Source of the DNA: Geomonas anaerohicana
GTDB lineage: Bacteria > Desulfobacterota > Desulfuromonadia > Geobacterales > Geobacteraceae
NCBI RefSeq assembly: GCF_016458305.1
Contig: NZ_JAEMHL010000003.1
Span: 496,001 to 560,000 of the forward strand
Reading direction: 5' to 3'
DNA length: 64,000 nt
Shown: positions 43,579 to 51,427 of the stretch, in pieces
Position numbering within the stretch: position 1 is the stretch's first letter
How the letters are laid out: every line of letters starts with the position of its first letter
Program-made: the position numbers and the translations under genes
The notes under the pieces: model-generated
Database searches by the model: none
Seen by the model: only the letters and a program-made list of their open reading frames with translations
Told to the model about the DNA's origin: nothing

Positions 43579-44477
43579 GAGACGAAGTGAAAAAATATTA
43601 TCCCTTCACCGGCTGCACCCTCGACCTTGACGGTCTCGCCTACCACTATCTCGACGAGGGGACCGGCGCGCCGGTGGTCATGGTGCATGGTAACCCATCC
43701 TGGTCCTTCTATTACCGCAACCTGGTGCTGGCGCTGCGCGACAACTACCGCTGCATCGTGCCGGACCACATCGGCTGCGGTTTCTCCGAAAAGCCCGGCG
43801 ACGACCGCTACGACTACACCCTCTCGCGCCGCATCGACGACCTGGAGCGCCTGATCGACTCGCTCGATCTGCAGGGGAAGATCACCCTGGTGGTGCACGA
43901 CTGGGGCGGGATGATCGGCATGGGGTACGCGAGTCGCCACCCGGAAAGAATCGGCCGCATCGTGGTCCTCAATACCGCCGCGTTCCATCTCCCCAAGGAG
44001 AAGACCTTCCCGCTGGGGCTTAAGATCTGCCGCGACACCATGCTCGGCACCCTGCTGGTGCGCGGTTTCAACGCCTTCAGCGTCGGCGCCTCCATCGTCG
44101 GCTGCAAGAAGAACCCGATGTCGCAGGAACTGATGCAGGCCTACCGCGCCCCCTACGACTCCTGGCAGAACCGTATTGCCACGCTCCGTTTCGTGCAGGA
44201 CATCCCGCTTGCCCCCGGCGACCGCGGCTACGACCTCGTGAGCGAGATCGCCAACGGGCTCGATCGCTTCCGCGACCTCCCCATGGCCATCTTCTGGGGC
44301 GAACTCGACTTCGTCTTCGATACCACCTTCCTGGCCGAATGGCAGCGCCGCTTCCCCAAGGCGCAGGTGAAGAGCTACCCCGACGCCGGCCATTACATCC
44401 TCGAAGACATGAAAGAGGAAGTGGTGCCGATGATCGTCCAATTTATGCAGCAGACCGAGACCCGGGAGACTGCCTGA
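43575..44477 (+). CDS. oleB: OleB, beta-lactone decarboxylase (alpha/beta hydrolase)
   Basis: 300-aa alpha/beta hydrolase of the haloalkane-dehalogenase-like group, which converts the OleC beta-lactone to the cis-olefin plus CO2. The oxyanion motif is VHGNPSWSFYYRN, the aspartate nucleophile D109 is in VHDWGGMIG, and H273 is in DAGHYILED. The nucleophile Asp rather than Ser is characteristic of OleB. The start is GTG 43575, overlapping the oleA stop (GTGA) with GGGAG seven bases upstream. oleC follows after three bases, so oleA-B-C-D are translationally linked. Confidence 0.92.
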   Translation: MRDEVKKYYPFTGCTLDLDGLAYHYLDEGTGAPVVMVHGNPSWSFYYRNLVLALRDNYRCIVPDHIGCGFSEKPGDDRYDYTLSRRIDDLERLIDSLDLQGKITLVVHDWGGMIGMGYASRHPERIGRIVVLNTAAFHLPKEKTFPLGLKICRDTMLGTLLVRGFNAFSVGASIVGCKKNPMSQELMQAYRAPYDSWQNRIATLRFVQDIPLAPGDRGYDLVSEIANGLDRFRDLPMAIFWGELDFVFDTTFLAEWQRRFPKAQVKSYPDAGHYILEDMKEEVVPMIVQFMQQTETRETA

Positions 44478-44480
44478 CCG

Positions 44481-46130
44481 ATGGCCGAGACCGAATTCGT
44501 CAACATTGCCGCACACCTGCCGGAGATGGCCCGGCGCCAGCCGGACACCAGGGCGATCATCTTCCCCAAGGGGAAGCGGAGCCTCACCTTCTCCGAGCTG
44601 AACAGCCTGAGCGACAAGATTGCGCGCGGGCTGATAGCCAACGGCATCCGCAGCGGCGTGCGCACCGTGCTCATGGTCACGCCGAGCCCGGAGTTCTTCG
44701 CCCTCACCTTCGCCCTCTTCAAGGTGGGCGCCGTGCCGGTCCTCATCGATCCGGGGCTGGGCATCAAGAACCTGAAACAATGCTTTTCCGAGGCGGAACC
44801 GCACGCATTCATCGGCATCCCCAAGGCACATATCGCCCGCAAGCTCTTTAGCTGGGGCAAGGAGAGCATCCGCACCTGCGTCACCGTCGGCCCACGCCTG
44901 TTCTGGGAAGGGACCACCCTGGCGAAGATCATCGCGGAACAGCAGGACGATACCCCCTTCACCCTCGCCCCGACGCAAAAGGACGACGTCGCAGCCATCC
45001 TCTTCACCAGCGGCAGCACCGGCATCCCCAAGGGCGCCATCTACAGCCACGGCAACTTCTCCGCGCAGGTGCAGGCGCTCAAGGAGGTGTACGGCATCGA
45101 GCCGGGTGAGATCGATCTCCCAACCTTCCCGCTCTTCGCCCTGTTCGCCCCGGCCTTGGGCATGACCGCCGTTATCCCGGAGATGGACTTCACCCGGCCC
45201 GGCTCGGTAGATCCCAAAAAGATCGTGGGACCGATCAACGAGTACGGCGTGACCACCATGTTCGGTTCCCCCGCGCTCATCAACCGTGTGGGGCGCTACG
45301 GCGTCGAGCACGGCGTGAAACTGCCGACACTGCGCCGCGCCATCTCGGCCGGTGCGCCGGTCCCGGCTTCCGTCCTGGAGCGGTTCACCAGCCTCCTGAA
45401 CCCGGGCGTGCAGGTCTTTACCCCCTACGGTGCCACCGAGGCGCTCCCGGTCTGCTCCATCGGCAGCACCGAGATCCTGCAGGAAACCCGCATGATAACC
45501 GATGCCGGCGGCGGGGTCTGCGTCGGCCGCCCCGTGAAAGGGATCCGCTTGGAGATCATCCAGATCACCGACAACCCCATCTATGGCTGGGATGACGAAT
45601 TGCGCGTCCCGACAGGCAAGATCGGCGAGATCGTGGTACAGGGGGAGCAGGTGACCCGCGGCTACTACAACCGCCCGGAATCCGACCACCTCTCGAAGAT
45701 CATCGACGCGGCAACCGGCTCCTTCTTTCACCGCATGGGTGACCTGGGCGGCATGGACGAAGAAGGCCGCGTCTGGTTCTGCGGCCGCAAGTCCCATCGC
45801 GTCGAGACCGAGGCGGGTCCCCTCTACACCATCCCCTGTGAGGCCGTCTTCAATACCCATCCGGCCGTGTTCCGCAGCGCCCTCGTCGGCGTCGGCGAGC
45901 CGGGAGCACTTACGCCGGTGATCTGCATCGAGTTGGAGAAGGACGTCAAGGTCGACCAGGAGCAGATCCGCAAGGAGCTGAAAACGCTGGCTGAAGAGCA
46001 TATTCACACCAGGTCCGTCGAGACCATCCTGTTCCATCCCGCCTTCCCGGTGGACATCCGGCACAACGCCAAGATCTTCAGGGAAAAGCTGGCGGTCTGG
46101 GCAGCGGAGAGCCTGAAATGCGCGCGCTAG
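44481..46130 (+). CDS. oleC: OleC, beta-lactone synthetase (AMP-dependent)
   Basis: 549-aa member of the acyl/aryl-CoA synthetase superfamily that closes 2-alkyl-3-hydroxy acids to beta-lactones with ATP. The P-loop TSGSTGIPKG is at 176-185. TPYGATEALP supplies the adenine-binding motif, and HRMGDLGGMDEEG carries the conserved Asp before the hinge. The C-terminal CGRKSHRVETEAGP segment is OleC-like and replaces the usual K-I-R of acyl-CoA synthetases. It starts 3 bases after oleB and overlaps oleD by 13 bases. Context and the OleB/OleD partners make OleC much more likely than a fatty acyl-CoA ligase. Confidence 0.92.
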   Translation: MAETEFVNIAAHLPEMARRQPDTRAIIFPKGKRSLTFSELNSLSDKIARGLIANGIRSGVRTVLMVTPSPEFFALTFALFKVGAVPVLIDPGLGIKNLKQCFSEAEPHAFIGIPKAHIARKLFSWGKESIRTCVTVGPRLFWEGTTLAKIIAEQQDDTPFTLAPTQKDDVAAILFTSGSTGIPKGAIYSHGNFSAQVQALKEVYGIEPGEIDLPTFPLFALFAPALGMTAVIPEMDFTRPGSVDPKKIVGPINEYGVTTMFGSPALINRVGRYGVEHGVKLPTLRRAISAGAPVPASVLERFTSLLNPGVQVFTPYGATEALPVCSIGSTEILQETRMITDAGGGVCVGRPVKGIRLEIIQITDNPIYGWDDELRVPTGKIGEIVVQGEQVTRGYYNRPESDHLSKIIDAATGSFFHRMGDLGGMDEEGRVWFCGRKSHRVETEAGPLYTIPCEAVFNTHPAVFRSALVGVGEPGALTPVICIELEKDVKVDQEQIRKELKTLAEEHIHTRSVETILFHPAFPVDIRHNAKIFREKLAVWAAESLKCAR

Positions 46131-47110
46131 TCACCGGAGGGGGCGGCTTTCTCGGTTCGGCCATCGTCAGGCAGTTGCGCGCCCGCGGCGACGAGGTGGT
46201 CAGTTTCTCGCGCGGCGACTACCCGGAACTTGCCGCGCTGGGTGTCGAGCAGCGTCGCGGCGACCTCTCCGACCTGAACGCGGTGGTCGAGGCGGCCAAA
46301 GAGTGTGACATCGTCTTCCACGTGGCCGCCAAGGCCGGCATCTGGGGCGATTTCCAGGAGTATTACCTGGCCAACGTGGTCGGCACGGAGAACGTAATCG
46401 CCACCTGCCGCATCCTCGGCATCAGGCGCCTGGTCTACACCGGTTCGCCGAGCGTGGTCTTCGACGGCTCCGACGTGGAGGGTGGCGACGAGTCGCTCCC
46501 CTACCCCGCCCATTTCCATGCCCCCTATCCGCACACCAAGGCGCTGGCCGAAAAGGCCGTCCTCGCCGCCAACTCGCGCATCCTCTCCACCGTCTCTCTG
46601 CGCCCGCACCTGATCTGGGGACCCAACGACAACCACCTGGTACCCCGCATCGTCGCCAAGGGGCGCGCCGGGGCCTTGAGGCGCATCGGCACCCGTACCT
46701 GCCTGGTCGACACGGTCTACGTGGAAAACGCCGCCGAGGCGCACCTGAACGCGGCGGACCGCCTCGCAGTCGATGCCCCGCTGGCCGGCAAGGCGTACTT
46801 CATCTCCAACGGAGAGCCGATTGCGCTGTGGGACATGGTGAACGCCATCCTGGATGCCGCCGACGTCGCGCCGGTTAACCGCACCATTCCTGCCGGTGTG
46901 GCCTACGCCGCCGGCGTTGCCTGCGAAGTGGCCTGGAAAACGCTGAGGCTTCCCGGTGAACCTCCCATGACCCGCTTTGTCGCCAAGGAACTCGCCACCT
47001 CCCATTGGTTCGACATCTCCGCCGCCCGCAGGGATCTCGGCTATGCGCCGCGCATTTCGACGCAGGAAGGGTTGAGGCTGCTGAAAGCGTCTTTCGAGGC
47101 AGCGACATGA
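46118..47110 (+). CDS. oleD: OleD, NADPH-dependent 2-alkyl-3-ketoacid reductase
   Basis: 330-aa extended short-chain dehydrogenase that reduces the OleA product to the 2-alkyl-3-hydroxy acid. The Rossmann loop GGGGFLGSA starts at residue 7. The catalytic Y137-x3-K141 lies in PYPHTKALAEKAV, with the Ser in YTGSPSVVFDG. The protein resembles 3-beta-hydroxysteroid dehydrogenases, as OleD does. Its start lies inside the end of oleC and its stop overlaps the next ATG (ATGA), so the ole genes and the phosphopantetheinyl transferase form a continuous coupled block. Confidence 0.92.
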   Translation: MRALVTGGGGFLGSAIVRQLRARGDEVVSFSRGDYPELAALGVEQRRGDLSDLNAVVEAAKECDIVFHVAAKAGIWGDFQEYYLANVVGTENVIATCRILGIRRLVYTGSPSVVFDGSDVEGGDESLPYPAHFHAPYPHTKALAEKAVLAANSRILSTVSLRPHLIWGPNDNHLVPRIVAKGRAGALRRIGTRTCLVDTVYVENAAEAHLNAADRLAVDAPLAGKAYFISNGEPIALWDMVNAILDAADVAPVNRTIPAGVAYAAGVACEVAWKTLRLPGEPPMTRFVAKELATSHWFDISAARRDLGYAPRISTQEGLRLLKASFEAAT

Positions 47111-47796
47111 TTGCGGTTCCCGGGCTGGAGTCGGTACGCGCGCATTTCCAGCTCGAACCGCTGCAGCGCCCGGACTACGACAAGGAGCGTCTGGTTGGCT
47201 TTTTAAGCGAAGACGAACTGCGGCGCGGGGCAAGGCTGTTCGATCCTGACAAACGTGAGCAGTTCCTTGTCGGGCGCGGTCTGGTGAGGGAGATTCTGGC
47301 TGGCCTTGTCGGGGAGGAGCCTTCTAAGCTGGTGATCCTAGATGGTGAGTTCGGGAAGCCGCATCTTGCGCCTCGACACGGAGCAGATGAACTACGCTTC
47401 AACGCCTCCCATTCCGGAGGACTGCTGTTGGTAGCGGTGTGTTACGGAGCGGAGATAGGCGTCGATCTGGAAGAGATACGGCAGGACCTGGCGTTTCGCC
47501 CCATGGCGGAGCGCTATTTTTCTGTGCGGGAGCGTGAAGAGTTGTTTCGGTTGGACCCGCGGCAGCAGTTGGAAGCCTTTTACCGTTGCTGGACCAGGAA
47601 AGAAGCCTACATGAAAGCCACCGGCAGCGGTTTTTCCCAACCCTCCACCGGCTTCGACGTGACGCTGCGCCCAGGTGAACCGGCCGCCCTCCTGGGGCAC
47701 GATGCCGAGCCCGCCGAGCTTGGTCGCTGGCGCCTCGTAGACCTGCCGGTTCCCGCCGGTTATTGCGCAGCCTTGGCCGTGAGCTCCTCCCCCTGA
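47107..47796 (+). CDS. 4'-phosphopantetheinyl transferase (Sfp type)
   Basis: 229-aa enzyme transferring phosphopantetheine from CoA to carrier-protein serines. The family motifs are present: RFNASHS at 97-103, IGVDLEEI at 117-124 with metal ligands D120 and E122, and WTRKEAYMKATG from 162. This is the Sfp/Gsp type used by polyketide and PUFA synthases (PfaE in Shewanella). ATG 47107 overlaps the oleD stop. Its place at the end of the pfa-ole block, and the five ACPs of PfaA needing activation, make PfaA the likely substrate. No terminator is obvious after it; a C/G-rich repeat follows. Confidence 0.93.
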   Translation: MIAVPGLESVRAHFQLEPLQRPDYDKERLVGFLSEDELRRGARLFDPDKREQFLVGRGLVREILAGLVGEEPSKLVILDGEFGKPHLAPRHGADELRFNASHSGGLLLVAVCYGAEIGVDLEEIRQDLAFRPMAERYFSVREREELFRLDPRQQLEAFYRCWTRKEAYMKATGSGFSQPSTGFDVTLRPGEPAALLGHDAEPAELGRWRLVDLPVPAGYCAALAVSSSP

Positions 47797-47880
47797 GGGG
47801 GGAGGTTGGGAGGGGGGACCTACCAAGCAACTGCTGACTTGCAGCCCCCTCCCCGTCCCTCCCCCTCCGGGGGCGGGGAC
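47788..47880. repeat. C/G-rich palindromic repeat after the transferase gene
   Basis: Two related hairpins, CTCCCCCTGAGGGGGGAG and CCTCCCCCTCCGGGGG, about 60 bases apart, the first overlapping the end of the transferase gene. They resemble the arrays at 25021 and 655. Lying between convergent genes, they may act as a bidirectional barrier. Confidence 0.6.
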
Positions 47881-47924
47881 GCTGCGGTCCATAGCTCTCT
47901 GGAAACGATGCCCCCTACAGTTTT

Positions 47925-47969
47925 CCCATAAGTCCCATCCTTCCCATCACTCCCATGATTCCCATCACC
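47925..47969. repeat. Five 9-bp degenerate repeats (CCCAT-N4)
   Basis: CCCATAAGT, CCCATCCTT, CCCATCACT, CCCATGATT and CCCATCACC follow one another without gaps and run into the stop codon of the convergent toxin gene. Confidence 0.8.
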
Positions 47970-48357
47970 CTTTGCTCTTACCCCTAAACGCCCGATACGC
48001 CTCCATGTGGCTCCTATACTTCACCAGGCTCACCTCGCTGTTGAGCCAGGCGTAGATGATGGCGTTGGTCTCCTTATCCCACTTGAAGAAGAGCCGGTGT
48101 TCCTTGGTGGGCTTGGCGCGGCGCCATTGCCGGTAGGCATGCCCCTCGGCCTCTCCCTGGTAGAACGAGGCGTGCTGCGGGTCAGCCGGTATCTCGTCCT
48201 TGATGGCGCGATACACCCGCGCCAAGAGCTTCGCCTGGGGCGAGTCCTTGTAGGACTGCGGGTTCCTCTCCTTTTCCTTGGCCACCACGGCGATCAGTTC
48301 GTCCAGGACCTGCTCGAACGCGGCATGAAAGCGGATGCGCGACTCGTTGCTGACCAT
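47965..48357 (-). CDS. YhaV-family type II toxin (RelE-like mRNA endoribonuclease)
   Basis: 130 aa. The sequence tracks E. coli YhaV: FHAAFEQVLDELIAVV early, a KLLARVYRAIKDEI helix, then KEHRLFFKWDKETNAIIYAWLNSE, where YhaV has the RYRLFFRY and GWMND core. It would cleave mRNA. YhaV is normally preceded by its PrlF (SpoVT-AbrB fold) antitoxin; here the preceding gene, 1 base away, encodes an unrelated 287-residue protein. A GTGGAGG ribosome site precedes ATG 48357. Either the antitoxin is replaced, or the toxin is orphaned or inactive. Confidence 0.8.
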   Translation of the reverse strand: MVSNESRIRFHAAFEQVLDELIAVVAKEKERNPQSYKDSPQAKLLARVYRAIKDEIPADPQHASFYQGEAEGHAYRQWRRAKPTKEHRLFFKWDKETNAIIYAWLNSEVSLVKYRSHMEAYRAFRGKSKG

Positions 48358-48358
48358 C

Positions 48359-49222
48359 CTAGACCTCCACGTCCCTGATCAGTTCCTCGATCAGCTTCAT
48401 CTTGTCGGGGTCCGGAACCTTGATGGTGTCGGCACTGAAGGCAAGTTCCCGCTCCATGCTGTCGTAGAGCTCATACAGAGTGCCGTTCTCGACGGAAAAG
48501 GAGAAGGCATCGAAGATGCGGGGATGGCAGGCCATGGTGGCGAGTCTCTCGGAGACGCGGTCCTCGTAATAGGTGGCTACCAGGCTGTCCGGGAGGACGA
48601 AACGGTAGTGGATGAATGAGGCGTTCTTGCCGCGCACCAGTTCGTAGCTGTAATGCTGCAGCATGGCGTCGGTTTCGGAAAAGGCAGTCCCGATAGCGCC
48701 CAGTACCGTCTTCAGATCCTGTTCCGCTAGCCCCTGGCGAGTAAGCGCTTCGGTCACCTCGTAATCGCCTTGGCGCGGGTGAGGCACCCCTTCGTGATCC
48801 TGCTGCCACTGGGACAGCAGTTTCTTCAGCAGTGAAAACCTCCCGGTCAACGGGGCGATACCGATGGCTGCGGCAAGCAGTTTCGGCTCCTGCGGGGCAC
48901 GATCCAACGCCAGCAGGGCGTACTTGGCGGCCTCGTTCCAAAGGCAGGACTTTTCCAGGGCAAAGGCGTAGTACATCAGGGAGAGGTAGGAGTCCGAGAG
49001 TTCGATGGCCTGGAGATACTGGGCGTGCATCGTGGCGATGTCGTGCTCCAGGCAGGCGACCAGCCCAAGCAGGACATGGGCCGAGACGGGGTCTTTCTTC
49101 AGCAGCGTCTGCGCCGCTTTCTTGTACTTGGCCAGCTTCAGCCCCTGGGTCACGTCCCGGCGGGTGAAGCCTCCCAACTCGCGCAGGAGTTGGCCGAAAT
49201 CGGCTTGCTTGCGGAAAAACAT
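48359..49222 (-). CDS. Hypothetical protein, helical TPR-like N-terminal half
   Basis: 287-aa soluble protein of unknown function. Residues ~25-150 are Ala/Leu-rich helices with a 34-residue feel (YKKAAQTLLKKDP, YLQAIELSDSYLSLMYYAFALEK, WNEAAKYALLALDRAPQEPK), suggesting TPR-like repeats. The C-terminal half (YRFVLPDSLVATYYEDRVSERL, FSFSVENGTLYELYDSMER) looks like a separate mixed alpha/beta domain. Start ATG 49222 has only a weak ribosome site. It is directly upstream of the YhaV-type toxin (1-base gap) and 8 bases after the zinc-ribbon membrane gene. I do not recognise a family; an antitoxin role is possible only by position. Confidence 0.65.
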   Translation of the reverse strand: MFFRKQADFGQLLRELGGFTRRDVTQGLKLAKYKKAAQTLLKKDPVSAHVLLGLVACLEHDIATMHAQYLQAIELSDSYLSLMYYAFALEKSCLWNEAAKYALLALDRAPQEPKLLAAAIGIAPLTGRFSLLKKLLSQWQQDHEGVPHPRQGDYEVTEALTRQGLAEQDLKTVLGAIGTAFSETDAMLQHYSYELVRGKNASFIHYRFVLPDSLVATYYEDRVSERLATMACHPRIFDAFSFSVENGTLYELYDSMERELAFSADTIKVPDPDKMKLIEELIRDVEV

Positions 49223-49230
49223 GGTGGGGC

Positions 49231-49497
49231 TCAGCTAAGCGCCGTGCCGCAGAACCTGCACGAGCTCTCGCGCCATTTGCTGAACTCGCTGCAATTCGGG
49301 CACTGCCGGTAGTGCCCCTGCACCGGTCGCAGCGGGCGCTGAAAGAGTGTGATCATCACGGTGGGAGCAAAGAGGCCGTTCACCAAAAACCACAGCAGCG
49401 GGTTGCGCCCCTTGCTGTAGGCGACATAGGCGCCTATGGTCCCCGGCAGGAGGAAGAAAACGACGACAAAACCCCATTCCATCATGTTGCTAGGCAT
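49231..49497 (-). CDS. Small membrane protein with C-terminal zinc ribbon
   Basis: 88 aa. Two hydrophobic helices (residues ~6-28 and ~35-52) resemble small integral proteins of the type GTIGAYVAYSKGRNPLLWF. A cytoplasmic C-terminus follows with C-x2-C and C-x2-C (QCPNCSEFSKWRESSCRFCG), a rubredoxin-like zinc ribbon. Start ATG 49497 has GGAG five bases upstream. Function is unknown. It is the second gene in a compact minus-strand group ending with the YhaV-type toxin. Confidence 0.75.
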   Translation of the reverse strand: MPSNMMEWGFVVVFFLLPGTIGAYVAYSKGRNPLLWFLVNGLFAPTVMITLFQRPLRPVQGHYRQCPNCSEFSKWRESSCRFCGTALS

Positions 49498-49527
49498 GTG
49501 CGCTCCAATTGGGTGTAAAGGGCGGGA

Positions 49528-49818
49528 TCAGGTTCTAGGTTCGGTCCTGGTGATGGTGCTGCGCAACTCGAGCCCGAGCAGCCCGGCGGCCTCGTGCACC
49601 GCGTTCAGGTAGCGTTCCTTGAAGTGCGGCAGGCCGTCGGTCGGGTTGCCATCCTCATCCCAGGGAAACTCGGTGCGCGACAGCACGATCATGATCTCTT
49701 CCAGTTCGTCCCTTTGCTTTCTCAGTTCACGGATCTCTTGCACTGCCTCTCGCAAAACCTCCGCGGTGGCCGGGTCATCGGTGGTTGCTCCCTGCAGCTT
49801 CTGAAGTATATCGGTCAT
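49528..49818 (-). CDS. Hypothetical 96-aa protein
   Basis: Small acidic soluble protein. A predicted coiled-coil helix at ~25-50 (EVLREAVQEIRELRKQRDELEE) is followed by SRTEFPWDEDGNPTDGLPHFKERYLNAVHEAAGLL. No family is recognised. ATG 49818 is selected over ATG 49872 because GGAGCG precedes it at the right distance. It is 30 bases upstream of the zinc-ribbon membrane gene and may start the four-gene operon that ends in the YhaV toxin. Confidence 0.6.
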   Translation of the reverse strand: MTDILQKLQGATTDDPATAEVLREAVQEIRELRKQRDELEEIMIVLSRTEFPWDEDGNPTDGLPHFKERYLNAVHEAAGLLGLELRSTITRTEPRT

Positions 49819-49951
49819 GTGTCGCTCCTCTTCAAGTTGAGGCATGGTAGCAGTGAGGCGTATACGAGTCAACTGCCTTTATAGCCACGCCTTGCCGGCA
49901 CTTTCCATCCCCCGGGCGCCACTTCAGCACCACATAGCACATTTCTTTTAA

Positions 49952-49980
49952 TTGCCAAAGCGTAACAAAGGCTTTATGCT
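49952..49980 (+). promoter_or_regulatory. Predicted sigma-70 promoter of the OmpH-like gene
   Basis: TTGCCA at 49952-49957 and TATGCT at 49975-49980 with an exact 17-base spacer. The expected transcription start (~49987) is about 36 bases before ATG 50023. Confidence 0.6.
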
Positions 49981-50022
49981 CTCCCAGTTGCAGTCAACAC
50001 TACTCAAACAAAGGAAGATCAT

Positions 50023-50751
50023 ATGACCAGGTTCGTGACACTACTCATCGGCTCCGCCCTCACCTCTCTCATTGCCGCCAATGGTTTTGCCGCTGATGCT
50101 GCCCCCGCTGCAACTGCAGTAGCCGCTGCGGCCGCAGTGGTTGCACCTACCGCAGTGGTTGCACCTACCGCAGTGGTTGCACCTACCGCAGTGGTTGCAC
50201 CTACCGCAGTGGTTGCACCTACCGCAGCGGTTGCACCTACCGCAGCGGTTGCACCGGCCGCAGCGGTTGCACCGGCCAAAGACGCTGACGCGACTGCAAT
50301 AAAAATCGCGTACATCGACATGGCCAAGGTCGCAGCAGAATCTCCGGAAGGAAAGGCTGCCGGCGAGTCGCTGAAGAAGAAGTCCGAGCAGCTGCGCAGC
50401 AAGCTCGACGCCAAGACCAAGCAGCTTGAGAAACAGAAGGCCGCCATCGAAGCCAAGCTCCCCACCATGACCCAGAAGGAACGTTCCGCGAAGGCAGCCG
50501 AGTTCCAGAAGAAGGTTGAGGAGTACCAGAAACTGGCACGCACGAGCGAACTGGAGGTAACAAAACTGCAGGACAAGCTCACCAACGAAATCGGCGGCGT
50601 TATCAAGAAGGCGGCCGGCGACTACGCCAAGGCCCACGGTTACCTGTTGGTGGTGGAGGAAAAAGGTGTTCTCTTTGCCGACGAAAAGGTGAAGCCCAAG
50701 GACATCAGCGAAGAGGTTGCTGCGGAGCTCTCCAAGAAGGAGAAGAAGTAA
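50023..50751 (+). CDS. OmpH/Skp-like periplasmic protein with tandem VAPTAV repeats
   Basis: 242 aa. A signal peptide (1-23, ending GFA) leads to an extended region of about eight near-identical six-residue repeats (VAPTAV/VAPTAA), encoded by an 18-bp DNA repeat at 50140-50275. The C-terminal ~150 residues are an OmpH/Skp domain: IAYIDMAKVAAESPEGKAA, a long coiled coil, then YLLVVEEKGVLFADEKVKP. Skp-type proteins chaperone unfolded outer-membrane proteins in the periplasm. The Pro/Ala/Val arm before the domain is unusual. A ribosome site AAGGAAG and a good promoter precede it, and a strong terminator follows, so it is monocistronic. Confidence 0.85.
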   Translation: MTRFVTLLIGSALTSLIAANGFAADAAPAATAVAAAAAVVAPTAVVAPTAVVAPTAVVAPTAVVAPTAAVAPTAAVAPAAAVAPAKDADATAIKIAYIDMAKVAAESPEGKAAGESLKKKSEQLRSKLDAKTKQLEKQKAAIEAKLPTMTQKERSAKAAEFQKKVEEYQKLARTSELEVTKLQDKLTNEIGGVIKKAAGDYAKAHGYLLVVEEKGVLFADEKVKPKDISEEVAAELSKKEKK

Positions 50752-50789
50752 CCGTTACCCTGCAGCGCTGTAAACCCGCCACTCTATCG

Positions 50790-50828
50790 TTTCGCCGCCT
50801 CGGAATTCCCAGGCGGCGAAACTTTTTT
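50790..50828 (+). terminator. Rho-independent terminator after ompH-like gene
   Basis: 11-bp stem TTTCGCCGCCT / AGGCGGCGAAA (50790-50800 and 50811-50821) with a 10-base loop, followed by C and six T. Confidence 0.9.
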
Positions 50829-50956
50829 CAGCCCCGGTTCCCGCCTTAGTTCGACGTCAAAAAAATTAACAAAATCTAAGACAAACTTACAAACGTTGGT
50901 AGACTGTCACCTTGTTTCTGGGAAGGACCAATTTCTGAGCGGCACAGGGGACAACG

Positions 50957-51427
50957 ATGATGCTACGACTTTGGCTTATTTCGCTTTGTCTGGCGCTGTT
51001 CATCGCCTGCCGGTACGGGGTTGCGGCAGCTACCCTGGGAGAACCGGCCGATACCATCGCCAGGGACACCAGGAAGTTTTCCGGCGTGCTCCAGAAATCA
51101 TCGGTCCGGGCCAAGTACCGGGTCCAGTCCTTCGCCTCGGGGACCACGGCCACCACGGTGCGTGAGTACGTGACCCCTTCGGGTATCGTCTTCGCGGTAG
51201 CCTGGAACGGTCTGGTGCACCCGGATTTGCAGGCGCTGCTGGGCAATTACCACCAGGACTACAGCAAGGCACGTTCCCGCGCCGTGCGTGAGCCGGGGCG
51301 CCGGGGTGCGAAGGTGACGACGGAGCGGTTGGTGGTGGAAACCTGGGGACACATGCGTAACCTGCAAGGGCGGGCCTATCTTCCCGAACTCCTGCCCGAA
51401 GGAGTGAGCGTCGATGAGATCCGTTAG
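50957..51427 (+). CDS. DUF2844 exported protein
   Basis: 156 aa with a signal peptide (residues 1-24, ending GVAAA). The body has EYVTPSGIVFAVAWNGLVHPDLQ and TWGHMRNLQGRAYLPELLPEGV, the recognisable DUF2844 pattern. Function is unknown. It overlaps the next gene, a DUF3443 lipoprotein, by 14 bases; these two families are habitually encoded together, so they probably work as one envelope system. Start ATG 50957, immediately followed by a second ATG; AGGGGA lies upstream. Confidence 0.8.
   Translation: MMLRLWLISLCLALFIACRYGVAAATLGEPADTIARDTRKFSGVLQKSSVRAKYRVQSFASGTTATTVREYVTPSGIVFAVAWNGLVHPDLQALLGNYHQDYSKARSRAVREPGRRGAKVTTERLVVETWGHMRNLQGRAYLPELLPEGVSVDEIR

Noticed and set aside
44481..46130. 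OleC considered as a fatty acyl-CoA ligase
   Set aside because: It lies between oleB and oleD with overlapping ends, and the C-terminal motif differs from acyl-CoA ligases such as the one at 3159-4979.
50140..50275. 18-bp repeats considered as CRISPR
   Set aside because: They are contiguous, in frame, and code for VAPTAV units of a signal-peptide protein.
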